A stretch of DNA of 64,000 bases, taken from assembly GCF_000012945.1 (NCBI RefSeq), contig NC_007511.1, forward strand, positions 1,240,001 to 1,304,000, read 5' to 3'. The notes below the pieces were generated by a model. The model was not told the DNA's origin and searched no databases. It was given only the letters and a program-made list of their open reading frames with translations. The position numbers and the translations under genes are program-made. The stretch is from Burkholderia lata. Its GTDB lineage: Bacteria > Pseudomonadota > Gammaproteobacteria > Burkholderiales > Burkholderiaceae. Shown in pieces: positions 54,575-62,593 of this stretch (positions are counted from its first letter, which is position 1; each line of letters opens with the position of its first letter).

Positions 54575-55555
54575 CTATTTCGCCGCGAGCGCACTCGCCC
54601 CACTTTTGTCGACCCATGCGTTGTCGGCCACGCTCAGCTTCTGCGGAATTAGCTTCGCTGCATAAAACGCATCGGCGACACCTTGCTGGGCCGCGACGAT
54701 CTTGTCGTCGAGCGGCACCGCGCCGAACGGGACACGCTTGATCCACGTTTCGACGAGCGGCTGCGGCAGGCCGACCTTCGGTGCGATCAGCGCGGCCGTG
54801 TCGGCCGGATGCGTGTTGACCCACTGGCCCGTCTCGCGCGCCTGCTTCAGGATCGCGCCGACCACGTCGGGATGCTGCTGCGCGAAGTCTCGCGTCGCTT
54901 CGTAGAAGTTGTTGGTCGCCGCGAGGCCCGTGTAGTCGGACAGCGTGCGCACCTTCAGCGCGTTTTGCGCGGCTGCATAGTACGGATCCCAGACGACCCA
55001 GGCATCGACGTTGCCGCTCTCGAACGCGGCGCGCGCGTCGGCCGGCGCAAGGTACACCGGGCGGATTTCGTCGTAGCGCACGCCGGCTTTCTTCAGTGCT
55101 TCGAGCAGCAGGTAGTTCGCGCTCGAGCCCTTCTGCAACGCGATCTTCTTGCCGCGCAAGCCGGCGACCGAGCGGATCGGCGAATCGGCCTTCACGACCA
55201 CGGCTTCGTTGTGCGGTGCCGGCGGTTCCGCGCCGACATAGACGAAGTGCACGCCGGCCGCCTGCGCGAACACGGGCGGCGGCGCACCCGTATAGCCGAA
55301 GTCGATGCTGTTCGCGTTCAGCGCCTCGAGCAGTTGCGGGCCGGCCGGGAATTCGAACCACTGCACGCCATAGCCGAGCGGCTTGAGCCGCGCTTCGAGC
55401 GAACCTTGCGCCTTGATGACCGACAGCAGGCCGGCTTTCTGGTAGCCGATGCGCACGACCTTGTCGGCGGCGCCTTGCGCGAAGGCCGGCGTGGCGGACA
55501 GCGCGACGAGCGTGACGGCGGCGGTGCGGGCGATCCAGCGGGTAAAACGAATCAT
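54575..55555 (-). CDS. periplasmic binding protein, aliphatic sulfonate (SsuA)-like
   Basis: The 326-residue protein has a signal peptide (about 1-26, AFA-QG) and the SsuA/taurine-type binding fold: VRIGYQKAGLLSVIKAQG, LLEALNANSIDFGYTGAPPPVFAQAAG, LRGKKIALQKGSSANYLLLEALKKAG, AWVVWDPYYAA. It likely binds an alkanesulfonate. No ABC permease, ATPase or ssuD gene accompanies it here. ATG 55555 with GGAG upstream is preferred to TTG 55573. Confidence 0.88.
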   Translation of the reverse strand: MIRFTRWIARTAAVTLVALSATPAFAQGAADKVVRIGYQKAGLLSVIKAQGSLEARLKPLGYGVQWFEFPAGPQLLEALNANSIDFGYTGAPPPVFAQAAGVHFVYVGAEPPAPHNEAVVVKADSPIRSVAGLRGKKIALQKGSSANYLLLEALKKAGVRYDEIRPVYLAPADARAAFESGNVDAWVVWDPYYAAAQNALKVRTLSDYTGLAATNNFYEATRDFAQQHPDVVGAILKQARETGQWVNTHPADTAALIAPKVGLPQPLVETWIKRVPFGAVPLDDKIVAAQQGVADAFYAAKLIPQKLSVADNAWVDKSGASALAAK

Positions 55556-55678
55556 CGAACGGACTCCATGCAAAACATCTTCGGGCGAGCGTCAGTGACG
55601 CTCGGTTGGAAGAATCGTCGCATGGGCGATCGTGCCCGCAAACGAAGCATTGCCGATATCAATATGACGGCGGCGTGG

Positions 55679-56518
55679 CTATGCTTCGTCGCTGCCGTCT
55701 TTCGATGCCGCTGTGTCGGACTGCCGCGCGGCCTCGTCGCTGAGCTTCTTGTCGAGGATCGTTGCGACGCGGCCGCCGAGATACGCGCTCGCCGCGGTTT
55801 CCAGCGCACGGTTCGTCTCGCCTTCGACGAACACGGCCGCGAGCGGACGCAGGCGCCAGATCGCGTCGACCAGCTCGGGCACGTCGGTGGCGGGCGGCAG
55901 CGTGCCCGCGTCGTAGCGGTCGAGCCGCTTCACGACGAGATCGACGAGCAGTCGCGCGATCGCGTCGAAATGCGGCCGCGCGAGGCTGATCACGTCGAGC
56001 AGTTCGCGCGGCGGGATGCCTTCCTTCGTCATCGCGGCGGCTGCCTCGAGCAGCGCGGGGCTCTTCGCGACGAACGACAGGCCGCGTCGTTCGAGCAGGC
56101 CGAGTTCGGTCACGCGTGACAGCTGCGTGGTCGCCTGCGGGCCGAACATCTGAGCGAGCGCGGCGAGCGAATAGGTCTTCGGCAGTTCGTGCGACCAGCG
56201 GCCGCCGATCGCATTTTCAAGGCCGAGGATCGAGCGCAGGTCATGGCCTTCGTCGATCGCCTTGATCAGGTCCTGGATGTTCGACAGCGTGTAGCCGCGC
56301 GCGAGCAGGTGGTTGATCACCTTCAGTCGTGCGACATGCGTGTCGTCGTAGATGCCGACGCGGCCGCGCTTTTCAGGCGGTGCGAGCAAACCGCGATCCT
56401 GGTATGCGCGGACGTTGCGCACGGTCGTGTCGGACACGCGCGCGAGTTCGTCGACCGTGTACTCGTTGCGGGAGTCCGGCGCCGCCTCGTCGGGTGTGGA
56501 ATGAGTCTGTTTTGACAT
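55679..56518 (-). CDS. MerR-family transcriptional regulator
   Basis: The 279-residue protein has an N-terminal MerR winged helix (EYTVDELARVSDTTVRNVRAYQDRGLLAPPEKRGRVGIYDDTHVARL, about 18-65), a helical linker and a ~190-residue helical C-terminal region. No Cys pair for metal is visible, so it is a non-metal MerR type. The last part is Ala/Asp-rich. The target is unknown; the SsuA-like gene starts 123 bases downstream. Confidence 0.88.
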   Translation of the reverse strand: MSKQTHSTPDEAAPDSRNEYTVDELARVSDTTVRNVRAYQDRGLLAPPEKRGRVGIYDDTHVARLKVINHLLARGYTLSNIQDLIKAIDEGHDLRSILGLENAIGGRWSHELPKTYSLAALAQMFGPQATTQLSRVTELGLLERRGLSFVAKSPALLEAAAAMTKEGIPPRELLDVISLARPHFDAIARLLVDLVVKRLDRYDAGTLPPATDVPELVDAIWRLRPLAAVFVEGETNRALETAASAYLGGRVATILDKKLSDEAARQSDTAASKDGSDEA

Positions 56519-56527
56519 GCGGCCATT

Positions 56528-57088
56528 CTAGCGCGACGAGGCAGGCTCGGGCGAGACGGGGAGCGTGCGTGCGCCTTCGCCGAGCGGGCGCTGCAGCAGC
56601 GCCGTATCGATCCAGCGGCCGTGCTTGAAACCGGCCGCCTTCAGCATGCCGGCCGGCTCGAAGCCGAACGCGCGATGCAGCGACGTCGAGCCGCCGGTGC
56701 CGCCGTCGGCGATCACCGCGATCATCTGCCGCCACGGGCCGGCCTCGCAGCGTTCGATCAGTGCGGCGAGCAGTGCGCGGCCGATCCCGCGCCCGCGCTG
56801 CGCATCGTCGATGTAGATCGAATCCTCGATCGTGAAGCGGTACGCGCTGCGCGTGCGGTACGGCGTCGCGTACGCGTAGCCGGCTACGCGGCCATCGCAT
56901 TCGGCGACGAGGTACGGCAGCCCTTGGCGCAGCACCGCGTCGCGACGCGCGCGCAGTTCGGCGACGTCGGGCGGCGTTTCCTCGAACGACGCGACGCTGT
57001 GGTGCACGTGGTGCGCATAGATCGCGTGGATCGCCTCGAGGTCGGCGTCGGTCGCGTCGCGGACGACGCAGGCGGGAGCGGTGGGCAT
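56528..57088 (-). CDS. GNAT N-acetyltransferase, phosphinothricin-type
   Basis: The 186-residue protein matches the Pat/Bar group: VRDATDADLEAIHAIYAHHV, ASFEETPPD, GYAYATPYRTRSAYRFTIEDSIYIDD, RGRGIGRALLAALIERC (acetyl-CoA loop) and MIAVIADGGTGGSTSLHRAFGF. It probably acetylates phosphinothricin-like or methionine-sulfone analogues or other amines. It is on the same strand as MerR, 9 bases upstream of it, so co-transcription is likely. Confidence 0.88.
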   Translation of the reverse strand: MPTAPACVVRDATDADLEAIHAIYAHHVHHSVASFEETPPDVAELRARRDAVLRQGLPYLVAECDGRVAGYAYATPYRTRSAYRFTIEDSIYIDDAQRGRGIGRALLAALIERCEAGPWRQMIAVIADGGTGGSTSLHRAFGFEPAGMLKAAGFKHGRWIDTALLQRPLGEGARTLPVSPEPASSR

Positions 57089-57175
57089 GGCGGCGGGTCC
57101 GGCGAATTCAGAACGCAAACCGCTACTATGCCGGCCGTCGGAGCGCGTGGCAAAGCCGCGTGCGGAGGCACTCGC

Positions 57176-58048
57176 CTACAGTCGGCCGTCCGCCGCGTGC
57201 ACGGCTTCGGCGATTGCATCGGCGACACGTTGCACGCGCGGCGACCGGCGCACGTCCGGGTGGACCACGAGCCAGATCTCGCGCTCGATGTCGCAACGCG
57301 GCGCGGCCGTCAGCTCGACGAGCGGCGCACCGGCGTGCGCAGCCGGATCGTCGACGAGAAACCTCGGCAGCAGCGCGACGCCGGCACCGGCCGCGCACGC
57401 GCGATGCTGCGCGGCCAGGTCGTTGGTGACGAACGCGAAACGGCGCCCGGCCGCGAAGCGGGCGAGCCACTGGTGCTGCGGCGTTTGCGCGAGCGCGTCG
57501 TCGTAGCCGACGAACGGCCAGGTGTCGGGCGGCGCGTCGGCCCATTCCGGTGCGGCGCACAGTGCGAAGCGCATCGTGCCGAGCCGGCGTGCGGCGAGCC
57601 CCGGCTCGGTCGGCCGCGACAGCCGCACCGCGAGATCGGCTTCGCGCGCGTACAAGTTCGCCGCGTGCATCTCGCCCAGCAGGTCGATGCGCAGTGCCGG
57701 CCACGCGCGCTGCGCGCGGGCGAGCCGCGGCGCGAGGAAATGACTGGCGAACACCGGCGACGCCGATACGCGCACCACGCCGTCGAGCGCCGCCGCGCCC
57801 TGGGCGGCGCGCGCGAACGCATGCGCGTCGGTTTCGAGGCGTGTCGCGTGCTCGGCGAGGTGCAGCCCTTCGTCGGTCGGCGGCCAGCCGCGCGGCAGCC
57901 GGTCGAACAGCCGGATGCCGAGCGCGGACTCCAGCGCGTCGATGCGCCGCGCGACTGTCGAATGCTGAACCTGTAGCGCCCGCGCGGCAGCCGACAGGCT
58001 GCCGCTGCGCATCACCGCAAGGAAATAGCGGATGTCGTCCCAGCTCAT
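57176..58048 (-). CDS. LysR-family transcriptional regulator
   Basis: The product has the LysR winged helix (MSWDDIRYFLAVMRSGSLSAAARALQVQHSTVARRIDALE) and a substrate-binding domain. I prefer ATG 58048 (290 residues); a GTG at 58090 would add 14 residues and cannot be excluded, as neither has a clear ribosome site. It is divergent from the quinone oxidoreductase gene, its likely target. Confidence 0.88.
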   Translation of the reverse strand: MSWDDIRYFLAVMRSGSLSAAARALQVQHSTVARRIDALESALGIRLFDRLPRGWPPTDEGLHLAEHATRLETDAHAFARAAQGAAALDGVVRVSASPVFASHFLAPRLARAQRAWPALRIDLLGEMHAANLYAREADLAVRLSRPTEPGLAARRLGTMRFALCAAPEWADAPPDTWPFVGYDDALAQTPQHQWLARFAAGRRFAFVTNDLAAQHRACAAGAGVALLPRFLVDDPAAHAGAPLVELTAAPRCDIEREIWLVVHPDVRRSPRVQRVADAIAEAVHAADGRL

Positions 58049-58128
58049 CGGCAGCGCGGGAACGGGATCCGGATCGGTCGAATTTTGCACAGTAGATGGG
58101 CGATTGGCGGGAATTCCGATCGATTATG

Positions 58129-58146
58129 CACGATGGGATGATCGTG
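58129..58146. promoter_or_regulatory. inverted repeat in the LysR/qor divergent region
   Basis: CACGAT (58129-58134) and ATCGTG (58141-58146) form a 6-6-6 inverted repeat, 28 bases ahead of the quinone oxidoreductase start. It is a candidate LysR site; no consensus promoter was identified near it. Confidence 0.4.
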
Positions 58147-58174
58147 TCACTTCAATTCGATTGTGAGGAACGTC

Positions 58175-59173
58175 ATGACCCAGCCTGTCACCGCCATCCG
58201 GATCGGGATCGACCGTTACGGCGACGCCGGCGTGCTGCGCCGCGTCGATGCACCCGTCGCGCCGCCCGGTGCCGGCGAAGTACGGATTCGCCAGACCGCG
58301 ATCGGCGTGAATTTCGTCGACATCTATTTCAGGACGGGCGCGCACGCGTTGCCGGCGCTGCCCGATGCGCTCGGCGTCGAGGCGGCCGGCGTGATCGACG
58401 CGGTCGGGCCGGGCGTGACGGATCTCGTCCCCGGCCAGCGTGTCGCGTATGCGGGCATGCCGACCGGCAGCTATGCGAGCCTGCGCACGATGCCGGCCGA
58501 GCGCGTGCTGCCGATCCCCGACGGGTTGAGCGACGAAGCCGCCGCGGCCGGGCTGCTGAAAGGGATCACCGTCTACATGCTGCTGCATCACGTCCGGCAG
58601 GTCGGCGCCGGCGACACGGTGCTCGTGCATGCGGCGGCCGGCGGCGTCGGGTTGCTGGCGACGCAATGGGCGCGTGCGCTCGGCGCGCGGGTGCTCGGCA
58701 CGGTCGGGTCGGCCGCGAAGGCCGCGCTTGCGCGTACGCATGGCGCCGAGGCGGTCGTCGATTACCGCGAGGAGGATTTTGTCGCGGCGGCACGCGCGTT
58801 CGGCGGCGGCGCGGGGGTCGATTTTGCGATCGACGGGATCGGCGGCGACGTGCTGACGCGCACGCTCGGCGCGGTTCGTCCGTTCGGGATGGTCGCGAGC
58901 ATCGGGCAGGTGGCCGCGATCGGCGTGCGGCAGACGTTCGATCTCGACGAGCTGGGGCCGGTGCGGTCGATCGCGCTGGCACGGCCGAGCGTGCTCGGCT
59001 TCATCGCGCGTGACGTTGTCGGATATCGGGAGGCTGCGCGCGCGACGCTCGAACGGCTGGCGGGCGGGATGCACGTGGAGATCGGCGCGCGGCTGCCGCT
59101 CGAAGAGGCGGCCGATGCGCACCGATTGATGGAGTCGCGCGCGACGAAGGGTGGGGTCGTGCTGGTGCCTTGA
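58175..59173 (+). CDS. zinc-free quinone oxidoreductase (NADPH:quinone reductase-like MDR)
   Basis: The 332-residue protein has the MDR fold of quinone oxidoreductases: IGVNFVDIYFRTG, GVEAAGVIDAVGPGV, VLVHAAAGGVGLLATQWARALGARV as NADPH motif, VDFAIDGIGGDVL. The zinc ligands of alcohol dehydrogenases are absent. It reduces quinones or enones with NADPH. GAGGAA precedes ATG 58175. Confidence 0.92.
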   Translation: MTQPVTAIRIGIDRYGDAGVLRRVDAPVAPPGAGEVRIRQTAIGVNFVDIYFRTGAHALPALPDALGVEAAGVIDAVGPGVTDLVPGQRVAYAGMPTGSYASLRTMPAERVLPIPDGLSDEAAAAGLLKGITVYMLLHHVRQVGAGDTVLVHAAAGGVGLLATQWARALGARVLGTVGSAAKAALARTHGAEAVVDYREEDFVAAARAFGGGAGVDFAIDGIGGDVLTRTLGAVRPFGMVASIGQVAAIGVRQTFDLDELGPVRSIALARPSVLGFIARDVVGYREAARATLERLAGGMHVEIGARLPLEEAADAHRLMESRATKGGVVLVP

Positions 59174-59232
59174 TAGCGGGAGGATGCGGATCGCGATACG
59201 GCTCGACGCGCGCGTCGCGATCCACGGGAGGC

Positions 59233-60747
59233 TCAGTTGTGCTTGCGCAGCGGCGCATCCTCGACGAACCACGCGAGCACGAACGCGATCGCAATGACGG
59301 TCGCCGCCGCCAGATACACGACATGCAGCGAACCGGCGAACGCATGCAGATACGCGTCGCGCACGGCATCCGGCAACTGATGCACGGCAGCCGGGCCGAG
59401 CGCGGGCGGCAGCTCCGTGCCGGCCGGCAGCGCAGCCATCACCCGCGACTGCAGCCCGTGCGAGAACAACGCGCCGAACGCCGCGACGCCGAGCGAGCCG
59501 CCGATCGAGCGGAACAGCGTCGCGCCCGACGTCGCAACGCCCATATGCCGGAATTCGACTGTGTTCTGCACGGCGAGCGTGAGCACGGGCATCACCATGC
59601 CGAGCCCGATCCCGAGCAGCGCCATGTATGCGTACATCGTGTGCAGCGGCGTATCGAGCGTCAGCGTCGACAGCAGCGCCATCGCGATGCCGCCGGCCAG
59701 CGTGCCGAGGATCGGGAACATCCGGTACGAGCCGAGCCGCGAGATCAGCCGGCCGCTGACGATCGACGTCACGAGCATCCCGCCCATCATCGGCAGCAAC
59801 TGCATCCCGGCTTGCGACGGCGTCGAACCCTTCACGACCTGCAGGTAGAGCGGGATGAACGTGACCGAACCGAACAGCGCGATGCCGACGACGAAGCCGA
59901 TCAGGCTGACCAGCACGAAGGTGCGATGGCGGAACAGTTCGAGCGGCATGATCGGCTCGGCCGCGAGCCGCTCTTCATAAATGAAGCCGCCGATCGCGAC
60001 GACACCGAGCACGAGCGTCATCCACAGCTGCGGTGACGTCCACGGCAGCAGCGAGCCGCCTTCGCTCGTGAACAGGATCACGCAGGTGAGGGCGGTGGCG
60101 AGGAACACGGCGCCCATGTAGTCGATCCGGTGTTTCACGTGCGCGGTGTGCGGCCGGAACGCGACGCCGATCACCGCGAGCGCGAGAAAGCCGAGCGGCA
60201 GGTTGATCGTGAAGATCCAGCGCCACGACAGGTGTTCGACCAGGAAGCCGCCGAGCAGCGGGCCGATGATCGTCGCAAGGCCGTACACGCCGCCGAACAT
60301 CCCCTGGTAGCGCGCGCGGCGATCGGGCGGCACCAGATCGCCGATCGCGGCCATCGTGACGACCATCAGGCCGCCGCCACCCAGCCCCTGCAGCGCGCGC
60401 AGCACGATCAGCTGCGTCATGTCCTGCGCGACGCCGCACAGCGCGGAGCCCGCCAGGAACAGCACGATCGCGGCCTGCAGCACGATCTTGCGGCCGTACA
60501 GGTCGCCGAGCTTGCCGTACAGCGGCAGCACGACGGTGGAGGAGAGCAGGTACGCGGTGACGACCCACGACAACTGGTCGAGCCCGCCGAGCTCGCCGAC
60601 GATCGTCGGCAGCGCGGTCGACACGATCGTCTGGTCGAGTGCGGACAACAGCATGACGAGCAGCAGCGCGGCGACGATCAGCCCGGTCGGCGCGTCGCGG
60701 CGGGCCGTTTCGGCGGCCGGCGGAGTGAGGAGGGTGTCGGTTGTCAT
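59233..60747 (-). CDS. DHA2-family MFS drug exporter (14 segments)
   Basis: The 504-residue protein has about 14 membrane segments and DHA2 motifs: LDQTIVSTALPTIVGELGGLDQLSWVVTAYLLSSTVVLPLYGKLGDLYGRK (motifs D1 and A), ALQGLGGGGLMVVTMAAIGD (motif B) and GVYGLATIIGPLLGGFLVEHLSWRWIF (motif C). It exports lipophilic drugs in exchange for protons. It is transcribed alone from the promoter at 60781-60809. Confidence 0.93.
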   Translation of the reverse strand: MTTDTLLTPPAAETARRDAPTGLIVAALLLVMLLSALDQTIVSTALPTIVGELGGLDQLSWVVTAYLLSSTVVLPLYGKLGDLYGRKIVLQAAIVLFLAGSALCGVAQDMTQLIVLRALQGLGGGGLMVVTMAAIGDLVPPDRRARYQGMFGGVYGLATIIGPLLGGFLVEHLSWRWIFTINLPLGFLALAVIGVAFRPHTAHVKHRIDYMGAVFLATALTCVILFTSEGGSLLPWTSPQLWMTLVLGVVAIGGFIYEERLAAEPIMPLELFRHRTFVLVSLIGFVVGIALFGSVTFIPLYLQVVKGSTPSQAGMQLLPMMGGMLVTSIVSGRLISRLGSYRMFPILGTLAGGIAMALLSTLTLDTPLHTMYAYMALLGIGLGMVMPVLTLAVQNTVEFRHMGVATSGATLFRSIGGSLGVAAFGALFSHGLQSRVMAALPAGTELPPALGPAAVHQLPDAVRDAYLHAFAGSLHVVYLAAATVIAIAFVLAWFVEDAPLRKHN

Positions 60748-60780
60748 TGATATATCTGCCGTGGCAGGGAATTGTGTCGA

Positions 60781-60809
60781 ACTATAGCGGCGGATGGTTG
60801 ACTAGTCAA
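60781..60809 (-). promoter_or_regulatory. promoter and operator of the DHA2 exporter gene
   Basis: On the minus strand TTGACT (complement of 60804-60809) and TATAGT (complement of 60781-60786) are 17 bases apart. The -35 is one half of the perfect 12-base palindrome TTGACTAGTCAA (60798-60809), so a repressor there would block RNA polymerase. TetR- or MarR-type control is likely, but no such gene is adjacent. Confidence 0.65.
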
Positions 60810-60977
60810 TTTCTGCCCAGCCTCGATGTGTTGCAACCGTAACAGGAGATTGCCGGCCCGAAAAATTGACCGGGATCAGGGGAAAGCGGGGACGGACTCA
60901 AGTTTTTTGCAGGCAAACCGTAATCCAGAGTGCTGCGGACCGATTGCCGCGGCATTTTTCACCGCTCACGTCCCGTC

Positions 60978-62537
60978 ATGAACCTGAACGCCCTGTTTTC
61001 CCGTTTCTCGATCCGTACGCGGATCTTCTCCACGCTCGGCCTCGTTGCCGTGCTGCTCGTCGTGTCGGGGCTGATCGGCCTCGCCGGCATGCAGAGTTCG
61101 AACCGCGCGCTCGACGAGGCTTATACGCAGCAACTGGCTGCGAAGACCGCGTTGTCCGCGGCCAGCCTGAACCTGACGATCGTGCGCACGACGCTCGACC
61201 GCGCGATGCTGCATCCGGAAGCGCCGGAAGTGCCCGATCTCGTCAAGAAGGCCGAGAACTATCTCGCGAAGGCCGACACCGCGTGGCGCGGCTATGCGTC
61301 GATGCCGCACGACGGCGACGAAGGCCCGCTCGCGAGCCGCCTCGACGCCGCACGCCAGGCACTGATCGGGCAGGCGCTGAAGCCGATGATCGACGCGGTC
61401 CGCGACGGCCGCCGCGACGAGGCCGACCGGCTGCTGATGTCGGTGGCGCCGCCGCTGTCGGTCGCGCTCACGCAGGCGACCGATGCGCTCGACGCGTACC
61501 AGGTCGCACGCGGCAAGGACGTGTACGACACCGCGCAGACCTATTACGGCTGGATGCGCGCGGGCGCGATCGCCGGTATCGCGTTCGGCCTGGCCGCGTG
61601 CCTCGGCTGCGCGATTGGTCTGCATTACGCGATCACGCAGCCGGTGAATCGCCTGCTGTCGCATTTTCGCCGCCTGTCGGACGGCGACCTGACGTCGGAA
61701 GTGCGCTGGTCGTCGCGCGACGAGATGGCCGAACTGGTCAAGGGCGTGACCGGCATGCAGCGCAGCCTCGCGGACACCGTGCGTCAGGTCAGCCAGGGTT
61801 CCGAAGCGATCTCGACGGCGACCCACCAGATCGCGGCCGGCAACACCGACCTGTCGCAGCGCACCGAGGAACAGGCGTCCGCGCTGCAGGAGACGGCCGC
61901 GAGCATGGAGCAGCTCACCGCGACCGTGAAGCAGAACGCGGACAATGCGGTGGAGGCGCAGGCCTGCGCGGATACCGCGAGCGAGATCGCCACGCGCGGC
62001 GCGACGGTCGTCGGCGAGGTGATCGGCACGATGAACGAGATCGACCAGAGCTCGCAGAAGGTCGCCGACATCATCGGCACGATCGAAGGCATCGCGTTCC
62101 AGACCAACATCCTCGCGCTGAATGCGGCAGTCGAAGCCGCGCGCGCGGGCGAGCAGGGCCGCGGCTTCGCGGTGGTCGCGGGCGAGGTGCGCACGCTTGC
62201 GCAACGCTCGGCTTCCGCGGCGAAGGAAATCCGCACGCTGATCGGCGAATCGGTCGAGCGCGTCGCGATCGGCTCGCGGCTCGTCGGCACGGCCGGCGCG
62301 ACGATGCAGGACATCCAGCAGGCGATCGGACGCGTCACGGGCATCATGACCGAGATCGCGGCCGCGTCGAGCGAGCAGCGCGACGGGATCGAACAGGTGA
62401 ACCGCGCTGTGTCGCAGATGGACCAGGTGTCGCAGCAGAACGCGGCGCTCGTCGAGCAGGCCGCGGCGGCGGCCGCGTCGCTGGAAGAGCAGGCCGACGG
62501 GCTGCGCCGCGCGGTCGGCGCGTTCCGCGTAGCCTGA
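60978..62537 (+). CDS. methyl-accepting chemotaxis protein (Tar/Tsr-like topology)
   Basis: The 519-residue receptor has a first membrane segment (about 13-35), a periplasmic four-helix sensor (about 36-190), a second segment (about 193-213), a HAMP domain, and a signalling domain with the conserved hairpin (IEGIAFQTNILALNAAVEAARAG). The sensor resembles the Tar-type ligand domain. The C terminus ends LRRAVGAFRVA with no CheR-binding pentapeptide. Ligand unknown. Confidence 0.93.
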   Translation: MNLNALFSRFSIRTRIFSTLGLVAVLLVVSGLIGLAGMQSSNRALDEAYTQQLAAKTALSAASLNLTIVRTTLDRAMLHPEAPEVPDLVKKAENYLAKADTAWRGYASMPHDGDEGPLASRLDAARQALIGQALKPMIDAVRDGRRDEADRLLMSVAPPLSVALTQATDALDAYQVARGKDVYDTAQTYYGWMRAGAIAGIAFGLAACLGCAIGLHYAITQPVNRLLSHFRRLSDGDLTSEVRWSSRDEMAELVKGVTGMQRSLADTVRQVSQGSEAISTATHQIAAGNTDLSQRTEEQASALQETAASMEQLTATVKQNADNAVEAQACADTASEIATRGATVVGEVIGTMNEIDQSSQKVADIIGTIEGIAFQTNILALNAAVEAARAGEQGRGFAVVAGEVRTLAQRSASAAKEIRTLIGESVERVAIGSRLVGTAGATMQDIQQAIGRVTGIMTEIAAASSEQRDGIEQVNRAVSQMDQVSQQNAALVEQAAAAAASLEEQADGLRRAVGAFRVA

Positions 62538-62593
62538 TCGACCGGCGTCGGCGACGGGGCGGGTGCCTGCCCGCCGGTCGCCGGCCCGTTACA

